Positions 53,259 to 63,455 are shown, counted from the stretch's first letter. The stretch: DNA of 64,000 bases from Margaritifera margaritifera (GCA_029931535.1 JAQPZY010001098.1:806001-870000), one strand, 5' to 3'. Numbers and translations: made by a program. The notes: generated by a model not told the origin, from the sequence alone.

Positions 53259-53601
53259 ATGGCGTCGGTCAACATTATCATGACGTGTTTGATATCTACT
53301 GTCTGCATGGGAAGCCAACGTTCAGAGTCCAAAATGTTATCGAAGTCTGAAAACTCGCTTCGCGAGAATGGTGAAACTGGCCCACCAACTAAACTGACGA
53401 ACTGTACATATTGTCTCGAGAAGTTACAAAGAAATATTGAGGAATTATCCCGTATAGATATTATTCGCAGAAGAATTCTGGGATCTATAGAAAGATCACC
53501 TTCACCATGGAATCAGAAAGGTAACCCGCCTAATCCAAAACCTGCGCCACGAGAAAATAAACCAGAAGTGCAAGAAATCATCAGCTTTTCTGAGTTGTCA
53601 G
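53259..53601 (+). CDS. Exon 1 of activin/inhibin-beta-like TGF-beta prodomain protein
   Basis: First coding exon of a secreted TGF-beta-family precursor, giving residues 1-114 plus one base of codon 115. The ATG has G at -3 and +4, and the first 18 residues form a signal peptide with core VNIIMTCLISTVC. Residues 49-52 are CTYC, followed by a basic, amphipathic stretch (EELSRIDIIRRRILGSI, about 61-77). This matches the layout of activin and myostatin prodomains, where a Cys-x-x-Cys precedes the R-x-E-x-I-K-x-x-I-L-x-K-L helix that holds the latent ligand. N48 is an N-C-T glycosylation sequon. The region 80-105 is proline-rich and poorly conserved. The exon ends at a clean donor (CAG then GTATGT), phase 1. 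A TTTTTCAG acceptor at about 53210 suggests that an untranslated 5' exon lies further upstream. The family call is made by eye, not by search. Confidence 0.78.
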
Positions 53602-54285
53602 GTATGTTAACTTTTTACATACTGACCAAGCGTATAATACTTTTAAAGAAGCGTCTTTTCCTCCGCCCTTCATCGACCCCTCTCTCTCTCTCTCTCTCTC
53701 CTTTTTCCCCCCTACATATCTTAATTTGCTGTTTTATCTCTCCCCCACCCACTCTGCTGACTTCGAATAAAATTTAGCAGTAGAAGTATGTAATATACTG
53801 ACAATTATCAGTCAATGGTACGAAAAAACAACGCCCTGGTGCTCCTAAGTATCTAAGAAAAAATTATTGTACTCATTTATTCGTACTTAATTCCTGTTCT
53901 CCATCTATGAGATTGTTTTGCAACTGTTTCAGTATGCCAAATAGCCGCGTATGTACCAAATAACGACCTTTTAAAACAAATTGACAAAACTTTTCTGAAA
54001 TAAATTATTTAGCCAGATTGCAAATAATCTCATTTCACGTGCTAATAAAAAAAGAGAGGAACTAAGTGAATCATAATCCGCACAAAAGAGTAGAAAATGT
54101 ACGTGGGTGGTCTTATATTAACGTAAATCAAGGTCAAAATCTGTTTAAAAATATGGATTATTCGCATTAAATTAATACTTGACTATACAGCAGTGAAAAA
54201 GAGTAGAAGAATGATCTACTTTTACCTACATTTACCTAAAATTGCGCCAGCTCCGGCTTTATTCACGAATGGTTTCGTTCATCTA

Positions 54286-54501
54286 CCGTTCGTACTCGCT
54301 TATATGGCGAGTCCAATTTCAAACAACATAGACCCTGAACTGCCGTCGCATTATGCGCTGGTAGATCATGGTCTATGTTTTTTGTTCTACTGATTACCCT
54401 TAACAAACTGCGTATACCCAGATCTGCCTGCGCATTATGCAACGGCCAATCTGGGTCTGTGTAGTTTGCAGTTGGACTCGTCTTATAAGCGAGTACGACG
54501 G
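54286..54501. mobile_element. TA-flanked foldback MITE in intron 1
   Basis: Same family as 50288-50504, more diverged. Ends CCGTTCGTACTCGCTTATA and TATAAGCGAGTACGACGG lie between TA dinucleotides. Internal GTCGCATTATGCGCTGG and GCGCATTATGCAACGG blocks are present. Confidence 0.75.
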
Positions 54502-55508
54502 TATCTAGATCTAGACATATTATCGTTTCAAGTCTTTGTTGTCGTTATTAAATTGCATCACATAAACAAGGGCCAAATTTCATCTCAATGCACAGTAGTC
54601 ATTTTTCTGGTGGAGAAATGTAAGTTCCACATCTTTGGCTGTTAGGAATTTAAAGTACATACAATATATCCATTCAGCTGAAATAACATAAATTTAACTT
54701 TGTCTACCATAAAAAAAATAGAAATGTTATTTTCACCTTTTTTAGTACATCTACATTAACTCCAATCATGATGATATTGATAATAGGCCAAGTAATTCAA
54801 AAAGATAAGAAAACCTTTCATATTTTTTGACATATTGCGAGTCTTACGTCAATAATCAGGAGCATATATGAAGATATATTTCAGTTTCATTTGTATTCAG
54901 CTGAACATTATATTCCTCTCAAAACTTGTATCTTTATAGTAATTGGAACTTTACAAACAAAGAGACATTTCGGCTAATGCAACGCTACTATATATTCAAA
55001 ACAATACTTCAGAAAACTTGAAGTTTAGTCAAGTGTGTGTCCAAATTTGAAACGTGTTCCAAAAACGTGGTCTAAAACTTCCTTGTGGATATTTTCTCTT
55101 AAATAGCATTTATTGTCATTTAAGTATGAACTTAATGACATTCGCTAAGTGTTTGTTGGCGCGTAATTGTCCCACCCACATGATTTACGGTGCTAGAAAT
55201 AGATATCGATATACTTTAATCTCCCCGAAACTTTAATTTCTACTATTTAAATAATGATATTTTGGTCTGTACATTGGATGGAAAGGAAAGAAAACATTTT
55301 TGATTTAAATAACATAGCTGTACTCAAAATATTACACAGTGGCATACTTTCGTTACAAACTTAGCAGTCATTGCAACTGTTATAGCATCACTTGGATATT
55401 TGAGGGACATTGACATGATCCGTACAAACTAGTTATTAAATTGGCATCTTTTGATTATTTATCTAAAATAGAGCCATTGAGACATCTGGATAAACAAGAA
55501 AAGAAAAC

Positions 55509-55579
55509 AAAGCTAATTAGGTTTCAGTTACTTTTTGGTTTAATAATGGCTGAATAATAACTGAAACCTAATTAGCTTT
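55509..55579. repeat. Perfect 22-bp-stem hairpin in intron 1
   Basis: The arm at 55509-55530 (AAAGCTAATTAGGTTTCAGT plus TA) is exactly complementary to 55558-55579, with a 27-nt loop, 71 nt in all. The size and stem are like a microRNA precursor. However, perfect pairing and a symmetric end are equally typical of a tiny MITE. Confidence 0.7.
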
Positions 55580-55849
55580 TTTAGCCCAGAAGATGAGTCA
55601 TCCTGTATTAAATATTATGTCAATATACATTTTCTTATGTCTTAATGCGCGTGCGTGCCTGCCGGAAAACTAATGTATACAAAACCAGGTACAATGAAAA
55701 GCATATTCAAAGAGCCAATCTCAAGAAACAGAAAGTCTCCTAACTGCTTTTCGAACTTATTTAGAGTATTTGGATATTACTTTTTTAAAGTTGACGTCCC
55801 ATTTTATTTATAATATTCATTGTCTTTCACATCTGTTTTTGGCTTACCT

Positions 55850-56381
55850 GGCCGTAAGGTCAAGTGAGCTATGGCCTTGAGTCAGTCGTGCGTCCGTCTG
55901 TCAACAATTGCTTGTTATCACTCTGATTCGATTTCAATCAAACTTGGAATTTGGGTTTATATCACAAAAATATCGGAGTAGTTCAATAAAGAGCGAGAGC
56001 CATGCATATTGATCAGGTGATCTTGCATCTGATTGGCTGAGCTTGTTACCACTCTGGAGACTGTATTTCTTATCCTATTTTGATGACACTTCGAATATAT
56101 GCTTATATCATTCAGATCTCGGATGGATTAAATAATGAGCGAGATCCACGCATACTAATGAGGTGATCTTGCATCTGATTGGAATGGTTTGTTATCACTC
56201 TGGAAGCCATGTTTCTGATCCGATTCTGATGAAACTTGAACTATAAGCTTATACCATCAAGAGCTTTGCAGATTTCGATGATGTGCGAGATCCAGACATA
56301 TTAATGGGGTAATCATGCATATGGTTGACTGATCTTTTTACCACTCTGGAAGCCGTATTTTTCCAATTTTGAACAGATTTG

Positions 56382-56451
<70 letters not shown>

Positions 56452-57670
56452 ATCATTAAACTCTCATAAGGGTTCAATAATGAGCGAGATCCACGAATAA
56501 TAATGAGGTGAGCTTGTATCTGATTTGCTGAGCTTGTTTCCCATACGAAAGTCATATTTTTGATCCGATCTTGATGAGACTTGAAATATGAGTTTGAGTC
56601 ATGCAAATCATGGATGAGTTCGGTAATAAACGCGATCCATGCATACTAATGATGTGATCTTGCACTTAATTTGCTGAGCTTGTTACCCCTCTGGAAGCCA
56701 TATTTCTAGTCTGAATTTTATCAAACTTGAAATATAATCGCGTATCATCAAGATCTCGGATGAGTCCAATAATGAGTGAGAGCCACGAATATTAATGAGG
56801 TGATCTTGTATCTGATTGGCTGAGCTTGTTTCCCCTCTGGAAGTCATATTTTTGATCCGATCTTGATCAGACTTGAAATATGAGTTTGAGTCATGAAGAT
56901 CTTGGATCGGTTCGCTAATGAGCGAGAGCCACGCATATTAATGAGGTGATCTTGCACCTGATTGGTTAACCTTGTTACCACTTTGGAGGCCATATTTCTG
57001 ATCCGAATTTGATGAACATTGGAATATATGCTTATATCGTTGGGATCTCTGACGAGTTTGATAATCAATACTAATGAGGTGATCTTGCATCTGATTACCT
57101 GAACTTATTACCTCTCTAGAAGCCACGTTATCGATTAGAATTTGATCAACTTGGAATCTGTTCTTCTATCATCAAGATCTTGGATTGTTTCAATAATGAG
57201 CGAGATCCATGCATATTTATGAGGTGATCTTGTGTGTGATTTTCTGAGCTTATTACCACTCTGGAAGCCATAATTCTGATACTGTTTTGATCAGAATTGG
57301 AATGTAGGCTTATATTTATCAAGATCTTAGTAAGTTTGGAAAGTAAGTGGGATCAATGCATATTAATAAGTTGATCTTGCGTCTGATTGGTCGAACTTGT
57401 TACCACTCTTGCAGCCATAGTTTTGATCTGTTGGGTTTACTATCGTCAAGATCTTGGTTGACTTCGATTATGAGCAAGAGACTGTTCATATTAATTATGT
57501 CTTTATCTTTAACAAGAATCTTTCTCAGGATATAATAAAGTAGGTAAAATCAAGATGACATAAAGTTTGGGAGATAGTTTACACAGGAATTATTCTTACG
57601 TTACTACATAAGCCTGTTTAGTCAACTGTTAAGTTATGTAAGCCAGGTGAGCGATATCAGGCCCACTTGG
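55850..57670 (+). repeat. Divergent tandem element in intron 1, units about 170-200 bp, about 9 units
   Basis: Opens with ACCTGGCCGTAAGGTCAAG and GTGCGTCCGTCTGTCAACAA. It then repeats a module with ATGAGGTGATCTTGCATCTG, GATTGGCTGAGCTTGTTACC, CTCTGGAAGCCATATTTCTG and AATAATGAGCGAGATCCA. It closes with CAGGTGAGCGATATCAGGCC and CCACTTGGTCCTCTTGTT, the ending of a widespread mollusc repeat class. An AT tract interrupts one unit at 56384-56448. Confidence 0.68.
56384..56448. repeat. (AT)n microsatellite in intron 1
   Basis: About 65 bp of AT inside one unit of the divergent tandem element. Confidence 0.96.
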
Positions 57671-57897
57671 TCCTCTTGTTAATATTTTAAAAATCTGTAT
57701 TAATATTAATCCTAAATAAAGTTATCTTTTTTTGGAAAAGGCCACAGAAAATGCTTGTATTGTATTGGTGCGACGATAACAACGGACAATATAGTAACTT
57801 TGTTGATAATAACAAAAGCTTTAGTTTCCTTTCAAAATCCATTGTCTTCATTTCTTATTGTGGAATCAATAAAAGTGGTAATCATTTTCGATTTCAG

Positions 57898-58394
57898 AGA
57901 ACAATGCAGACGACATTCTAACATTTAAAATTCATAGCAAAACCAACTCGGAGAATACTGAAGCAGTCGGAGCTCATCTCTGGATTTTGGTCAACAGAAA
58001 AAGGCATGCTCGTCGAGGAAACAAGGGAAAAAAAATATTTCTTCAGGTGTCAGAAGTTGACACCAATGACGTGATGCATACGAATTACACAGAAATATTG
58101 ACCTATTTACGGACCCGTGTAAAGAAGACGCGGTGGCAGAAAGTGAGTTTGCCGCTTTCAATTGCCCATTCTATTGTAGAGCAGAACAACAAAACTTTGA
58201 ACCTTAAAGTGACTTGTTTTGGATGTGGACGGTTGGTACAGTTGATCCTACATGAAGAAAGCAACGAGATATCCGATGGTAACGGAAATAGACAACGAAA
58301 GCATAAAAAGAAGATGACAAAATTAAGAAATATTCGGACTATGGCTACCAATCCTTTCTTGGTCATCAGTACCCGCCACAAGATTCCATATTAG
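57898..58394 (+). CDS. Exon 2 of activin/inhibin-beta-like TGF-beta prodomain protein; stops before any mature ligand
   Basis: Joins exon 1 in phase (acceptor GATTTCAG) and gives residues 115-279. GAHLWILV (139-146) matches the activin prodomain beta strand ANLWLYL. TRWQKVSLPLSIAHSIVE (192-209) matches the W-x-x-F-P-L-T-x-A-I segment. TLNLKVTCFGCG (214-225) matches the conserved L-x-V-x-C-x-x-C strand, and NPFLVISTR (266-274) matches the H-R-P-F-L-x-x-x-x-R motif just before the furin site. Sequons are N177-Y-T and N212-K-T. A very basic run (RQRKHKKK, 246-253) lies before the PFLV motif rather than after it. The frame ends with TAG six residues after PFLVIST, so no convertase site and no cystine knot follow. 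The protein is 279 residues, against about 350-430 for full activin precursors. Possible explanations are a prodomain-only product, a pseudogene, or an unseen donor near 58362-58371 leading to a further exon. Confidence 0.78.
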
Positions 58395-58478
58395 ATGTAC
58401 ACACGAGCTCCCTCCAATGACCTGTTGCTGTAGAATATGGATGCAGAAAAAAATCGTTTATACTTCTTCATATTTAGT

Positions 58479-58484
58479 AATAAA
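58479..58484 (+). promoter_or_regulatory. Possible poly(A) signal AATAAA for the TGF-beta-like gene
   Basis: Canonical hexamer about 85 bp after the TAG at 58392-58394, a normal distance for a short 3' UTR. If it is used, the transcript would end as a prodomain-only mRNA. The hexamer is common by chance in AT-rich DNA. Confidence 0.35.
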
Positions 58485-58990
58485 AACAACATAACCTTTG
58501 AAAACATTTGAATTTCATGTGAATTTTTACAAGAGGCGATATTTACAGACAAAACAAAGTGATAATTTATTAAAAATACAATGATCACGTGAAGAGCTGC
58601 GCTCCTCAGAATTTGTTCGTAACACGATTTTGAGAATATTGTAACAATGAACCGTCAAAAAAAGATCATTGTTAATGATCACGCGGGAATGTAACCCAAG
58701 CAAACATCTCGTCTGCTGATGTCAACAATTACAAACAACCAGAACTAAGTGGAAATCGACACTGCAGGAGTAACTACACATTTGTGTCTCCATCCTCCTC
58801 ACACCGTGTGCTCTATAATGCAATAAACTGCGAGATTCGAACTTATCCAAAAATACGAGCAGTGCAAGCTTTTTTTCAGTTTTATGCACACAGAAAAATG
58901 AGTGGTGGAATGTGCACGAAGGATTATGGACAGAATGTCAGAGACTGATGATGATGATGTGTAGGAAGCTTTTGGAGCCAATCTGCTCAA

Positions 58991-58991
<1 letters not shown>

Positions 58992-59038
<47 letters not shown>

Positions 59039-59093
59039 ACTAATAATAATAATAATAATAATAATGATGATAACAACAACAGCAACAACACCA
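58992..59093. repeat. (TAA)n microsatellite with GAT/AAC triplets
   Basis: About 75 bp of TAA with one ACTACTAAT break, then GATGATAACAACAAC triplets. The minus frame across it reads as poly-Ile. Confidence 0.95.
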
Positions 59094-59358
59094 ACTTTTG
59101 TTTTAGACAATAGTCAAAATACAGTAGGTGTAATAAAAACATGTACCCAGTTATAAAACCCAGTAGTTTATTTACTTCTATTTTTCTTTATCAACATTTC
59201 TAAAAGAGTTTAATTTTGTCTCTATTTTTGTAAATACAGATTTCTTCTTTTTTTATCCGAAAAATTCATAATTGTTTCGAAAAAATAAGGATACAACTTT
59301 CAGCAAAATTTCCTCGCAATTTTTAAATAGGCATGCAAAAATTAATTGAAAAGAACAA

Positions 59359-59616
59359 ATGGCTAAATATAACATATGAACATGATCTGAATGGCTAAAT
59401 AAAACATATGAACATGATCTGAATGGCTAAATATAACATATGAACATGATCTGAACGGCTAAATATAACATATGAACATGATCTGAACGGCTAAATATAA
59501 CATATGAACATGATCTGAACGGCTAAATATAACATATGAACATGATCTGAACGGCTAAATATAGCATATGAACATGATCTGAACGGCTAAATATAACATA
59601 TGAACATGATCTGAAT
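59359..59616. repeat. 32-bp minisatellite, 8 copies
   Basis: Units contain GGCTAAATATAACATATGAA then CATGATCTGAAC. The first two copies have T where the later ones have C before GGC. Confidence 0.93.
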
Positions 59617-59663
59617 TTTTCTCTCACGTTAGTGAAGGACATCGTGATAATCAATTTTTACAG

Positions 59664-59789
59664 GTGTCAGCGGATAGTTTTTTCGTAGCTGTGTTTATTG
59701 GAATCAGTACACAATTCCATACTTTGGTAATCTGGGAAGTCGTTGAGTTGACTGCAGAGTGGAAAAACAGCAAACCAGACTTCATACAG
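59664..59789 (+). CDS. Candidate 42-codon internal exon, family unknown
   Basis: The block lies between CAATTTTTACAG and CAG/GTACGT, a near-ideal donor, and is exactly 126 nt. It is open only in phase 0 (the other two frames have early stops). The peptide starts VSADSFFVAVFIGISTQ and contains TLVIWEVVELTAEW. The W-E-V-V-E-L-T-x-x-W pattern loosely resembles TGF-beta prodomain strands, but I do not recognise it firmly. It lies 1.3 kb downstream of exon 2 on the same strand and could join it only from a phase-0 donor such as the weak GTCATC at 58362. The 23-bp tandem array begins exactly at its donor. Confidence 0.35.
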
Positions 59790-59885
59790 GTACGTAAAAA
59801 TAAATGGATATGTTACGTAGAAATAAATGGATATGTTACGTAGAAATAAATGGATATGTTATGTAGAAATAAATGGATATGTTAA
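59790..59885. repeat. 23-bp minisatellite, 4 copies
   Basis: Units contain GTAGAAATAAATGGATATGT then TAC. The first unit starts GTACGT and coincides with the donor of the candidate exon 59664-59789. Confidence 0.9.
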
Positions 59886-60310
59886 AGATAGTCTCTTTTT
59901 AAAGACTTGGATACTTCTTTTTATAAAAAACTAGTTCGTTTACATTCATAGAATCAGACATCTTATAAAAACAATAAAGCAAAACTAAAGCTACATTAAA
60001 TAAAATTTGTTTTATATGAATCTCTTTCATGAAAAATTCAAATAAGGGGAATGATTTGAAAACAATATTCAAATAGCATGTGAATTTTTAGTCTTTTCTC
60101 AAGAAGCGGGTGAATTGTTTCTCTTTCTAAAGCCATCGGTAAAGTCAGAAGTTACTGATTTTAAATTTCATTATAGAACATTCGTACGACGGCTATGCCC
60201 AGTTGAAAGTTTGAAAAATGTAAATACAGTCAGTTATTTCTTTTTTTGTTAAACCTATTTTAACAGTGGAATTGTTTTTTGAAAAAATATTATCACCTGC
60301 TTTGTTTCAG

Positions 60311-60379
60311 ATGACGCAGGAATGTACCTTTCTCCAAAAGACGCGCAGGAATTTGAGTTTCCGGGGCAAGGAATTTTAA
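60311..60379 (+). CDS. Candidate short terminal exon after the 42-codon exon
   Basis: A good acceptor (CTGCTTTGTTTCAG) is followed, in the phase left by the 59664-59789 exon, by 22 codons ending in TAA. The peptide starts MTQECTFLQKTRRN. A second frame (beginning GAC GCA GGA ATG TAC) is also open for 26 codons. No family was recognised, and the call rests on splice-signal quality and phase only. Confidence 0.2.
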   Translation: MTQECTFLQKTRRNLSFRGKEF

Positions 60380-60520
60380 ATGGAAAAGATTGAGAAACAT
60401 GTTCTCTCAAGAGAACAACCAATTAACTCATGATCAATTTTTGTGCCAGAAACCTTTTTTTTTTATCTTGATCACTAATTCCTTGAGAAACTCACACAGA
60501 GCAGGCCTCAGTCGAGTTAA

Positions 60521-61129
60521 CATGCCATATGCATATTTTACATCATCTCAAGTTGTTTTTCCACTAATTACCTATCTCCACCAGTGCTTGGTAGCAGTCT
60601 TGCATATGTCGTCTACAAACTTCTAACCGTCCAGAAAAAGTTCAGTCTAGGAATGCCTAAAAATGACGACTTGTTTATTGATCTTTTTGACGTCGCGCAT
60701 AGTGTTCGAGCAACAAAGGTGATTTACACGTCGGAAGCTGAAATCGGCTTGCGATGTAGAAAATACATAAAACGAATTATGACAAAATTATATATCAAAC
60801 TGAAGGCTTCGAGGCCCTTATTCAGAAACTTCATAGAAACAGACCTTAAAAATAGTATGTGGCTATAAATGAGTATCAGGATAACGCAGAAAGACGATTT
60901 TCGGACGTTACAGCGAATGAATTTCGAAAAGATTGAATCACGGATACAGAATAAACTGTTGAGTAAATCGCATCAAACTTTGCATAAGGGAAGATGCAGC
61001 TATGACGTTTATGACGAAATTTCTTTTACGACGAAAACACTAGAAGATGCAAGGACGAAGAAGAACTGTGTATTTTTCAAATTAGACCAAACAACGAGCT
61101 TAATAAGAAAGTATCGTCTTCAGTAGGTC
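60521..61129 (+). pseudogene. Roughly 600-base open region with one internal TAA, unknown protein
   Basis: One frame is open from after the stop at 60518 to 61126 except for a single TAA at about 60866, directly followed by ATG. The translation is rich in Lys, Arg, Asp and Thr, with stretches such as MPKNDDLFIDLFDVAH and RCSYDVYDEISFTTK. It looks more protein-like than the surrounding AT-rich sequence. A plausible acceptor (ACCTATCTCCACCAG) opens at 60585, and GTATGT at about 60856 could remove the TAA as a donor. It could therefore be an exon (60585-60855), a decayed gene, or chance. No family was recognised, and it contains no C-x-G-x-C cystine-knot motif. Confidence 0.25.
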
Positions 61130-62310
61130 TAATCCACGTTGGTCATTTTTTAAATTATAATTCACAGGACTAATCCCTATGATTATAAGTAATTTATTCA
61201 TTAATTTATAATTTAAAGCATGTTTTACATGATTTTTGCATTGTTAGCAGTGTCTAGTCATTCCGTTACAAACGTAAAAAAATGCAAATGTTCTTTGTCG
61301 ACCGGTTTAGAGAAGTTATTGCGTGGATGAATAAGAGTTTTGTTCGTGTAAAAGAAAGTTTTTAATAGAAAGATCCTTTTTGTATCTGAAATATGAACCA
61401 CGAATCACTACATTCTGAAGTTTTTTTCTCACTGAAAACAGGCAATATCCATGTCTAGTCATTTCGTTACGCCGACGTAATTAACGTAATACGGGCGTCT
61501 CGGATTTTACGTCACGGTGCTCAAGTTCAAACTGTTATTTAAAAGACCTTTTAAATGCAAATTTATTGATTTTTAAATGAAACAAACGAGGCAAAAAGAC
61601 CAGGAAAAAAGTTGCAAAATTGATATATAATTACTGAGTTTAGAGAAATAAAGTTTGGATCTACCTGAGCGGTTCTATTTGTATTTGTTTTCGTATACAT
61701 TTGCAATATTTATAATCTTTGTACAACTTCATAATCCGCATAAGAGAAACACAAAATGCGTTGTACGTGTAAATTAAACAAAGTAAAACAAAAATATGCT
61801 TGTTCCTTTTTAAGAATGTAAGAATAATGCTGAAGAAGTGAAATTCTACACGGAAAAAAGATTCTCATATTATATGTTGTAGACCTCGATGTAAATGACA
61901 TAAATGGACACACGTTGAAAATCAAAATGTGACACCTATGCATACAATATATGTACAGAAATTTAAACAGGTGAATTACTGGCAGTTTTCATAATTCATG
62001 CACATAATTGAACAGAATAAAATATTTGTAATGTAAGTAACGAATTATCTGTACATAAATGATTTGCTACAGTTGTAAATACACATATATAAAGTAAATA
62101 CAGTAACAGTAGTTGAGACAGTTATGCATATCTAAAACTTTTTCAGTGCTTTTATTTCACAATTTCCTTCACTGGTCATATCTGTCTAGAATACGCATTT
62201 ATATTTCTGACGCTTAACGTAATTATTTATTTTTAAGCCATACGTGACGTAAAACAATTGTGTCACAAGACTTTGCGAGAAACGTCCTAAAATTGGTTAA
62301 AAAAAGGACG
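61130..62310. other. No feature recognised
   Basis: AT-rich. GTCTAGTCATT-CGTTAC occurs twice (about 61251 and 61454), and the second copy is followed by a cluster of ACGT/CGTAA words. Nothing else is recognisable. Confidence 0.45.
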
Positions 62311-62505
62311 CTAAACAGATGTTACAGTTGCCCTTTTTTTTTCTTCATCTTCATTATTATCACAATTTTCTTCTTCATTTTCTTCGTTCAGATCCACAGC
62401 TAAGGCACCTTTCTGCAGCCACCCTTGAAGATTGCTGAAGATAAATTTATAACTGTCACGTATCGACAGCCGATCACGTGCCCAACTGTTACGCCACAGT
62501 CTCAT
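62311..62505 (-). CDS. Candidate terminal exon with acidic tail, unknown protein
   Basis: Minus-strand open frame of 64 codons. It includes SNLQGWLQKGALAVDLN, then an acidic run (EENEEENCDNNEDEEKK), and ends TVTSV, a class I PDZ-ligand pattern (T-x-V). AATAAA on the same strand lies about 80 bp beyond the stop (near 62231). Possible internal acceptors are weak and no upstream exon was identified, so this could be chance. Confidence 0.2.
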   Translation of the reverse strand: MRLWRNSWARDRLSIRDSYKFIFSNLQGWLQKGALAVDLNEENEEENCDNNEDEEKKRATVTSV

Positions 62506-62814
62506 CCATTATCATTGAAAAAAACCACAGGTGAAAGTCGGATGTTTGTCCGTCGTCTGTCCTACTACTGACTCAATACACATGCTCATCTATTTCTGTC
62601 CGAAAGTGAGAAACAGTCTGCAAATTAAAAATGTGAAGTGAACAAACACTGGTGGTATTGCCATTGCTGATATAACTTGAAACTTGCCTGTTCATCATAG
62701 GTCCACAAACTTCAAACTTAGGCATAATGCTTCAACACGTATATTGGAATTTATCTTGATTAAGCAATGCATGGAACATTTCACAAGCTTTGATACTTTT
62801 ACATATATATTCCT

Positions 62815-63222
62815 GCGCAATACTGCACCATACCCTTCTCTAAATGACAACAGTGCAATACTGCACCATACACCTCTCTACACTATACATGTGCAATACT
62901 GCACCATACACCTCTCTACATTATACATGTGCAATACTGCACCATACACCTCTCTACATTATACATGTCCAATACTGCACCATACACCTCTCTACATTAT
63001 ACATCTGCAATACTGCACCATACACCTCTCTACATTATACATGTGCAAAACTGCACCATACACCTCTCTACATTATACATGTGCAATACTGCACCATACA
63101 CATCTCTACATTATACATGTGCAAAACTGCACCATACCTTCTTTAAAATATACCTGAGTAATACTGTACCATTCTCTAAATTATACCTGTGCAAAACTGC
63201 ACCATACTCTTCTCTAAACTAC
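62815..63222. repeat. 38-bp minisatellite, about 10 copies
   Basis: Units contain GCAATACTGCACCATACACC then TCTCTACATTATACATGT. The unit has no stop in some frames, so three overlapping open frames (up to 157 codons) result. Edge copies are diverged. Confidence 0.92.
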
Positions 63223-63455
63223 ATCTCAGATGAAAGTTGCGAATGAAAACCAATTTCTGGATGTACTAATTAAAGGATGTAAGTAACAGTATTAGAGACG
63301 AACGTCAAGATGACTATGCGGTAGAATTTGCAAAAGTCAAATAATATGAACATTGACAGATCCGAGGATGTTGCTACTTTCGTTGTTTTAGTAGTCGACT
63401 GTAAAAAAAAGTGAAACTGCTTTTAAACTTCCACTGATTGGTAGGTGTGTCCCAG

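Larger units (their letters stand above)
53602..57897 (+). other. Intron 1 of the TGF-beta-like gene
   Basis: A 4296 bp phase-1 intron with GTATGT at the 5' end and a TTTCGATTTCAG acceptor. It carries a CT/CTC tract (about 53682-53702), a TA-flanked MITE (54286-54501), a perfect 22-bp-stem hairpin (55509-55579), a divergent tandem element (about 55850-57670) and an AT tract (56384-56448). Sequence at 54510-55500 and 57671-57880 shows nothing else recognisable. Confidence 0.72.

Noticed and set aside
53093..53350. Plus frame overlapping exon 1
   Set aside because: Different phase from the supported exon; it begins in the SINE tail.
62684..63246. Overlapping open frames of 100-157 codons
   Set aside because: They follow the 38-bp repeat in all three frames; each is the same repeat read in another phase.
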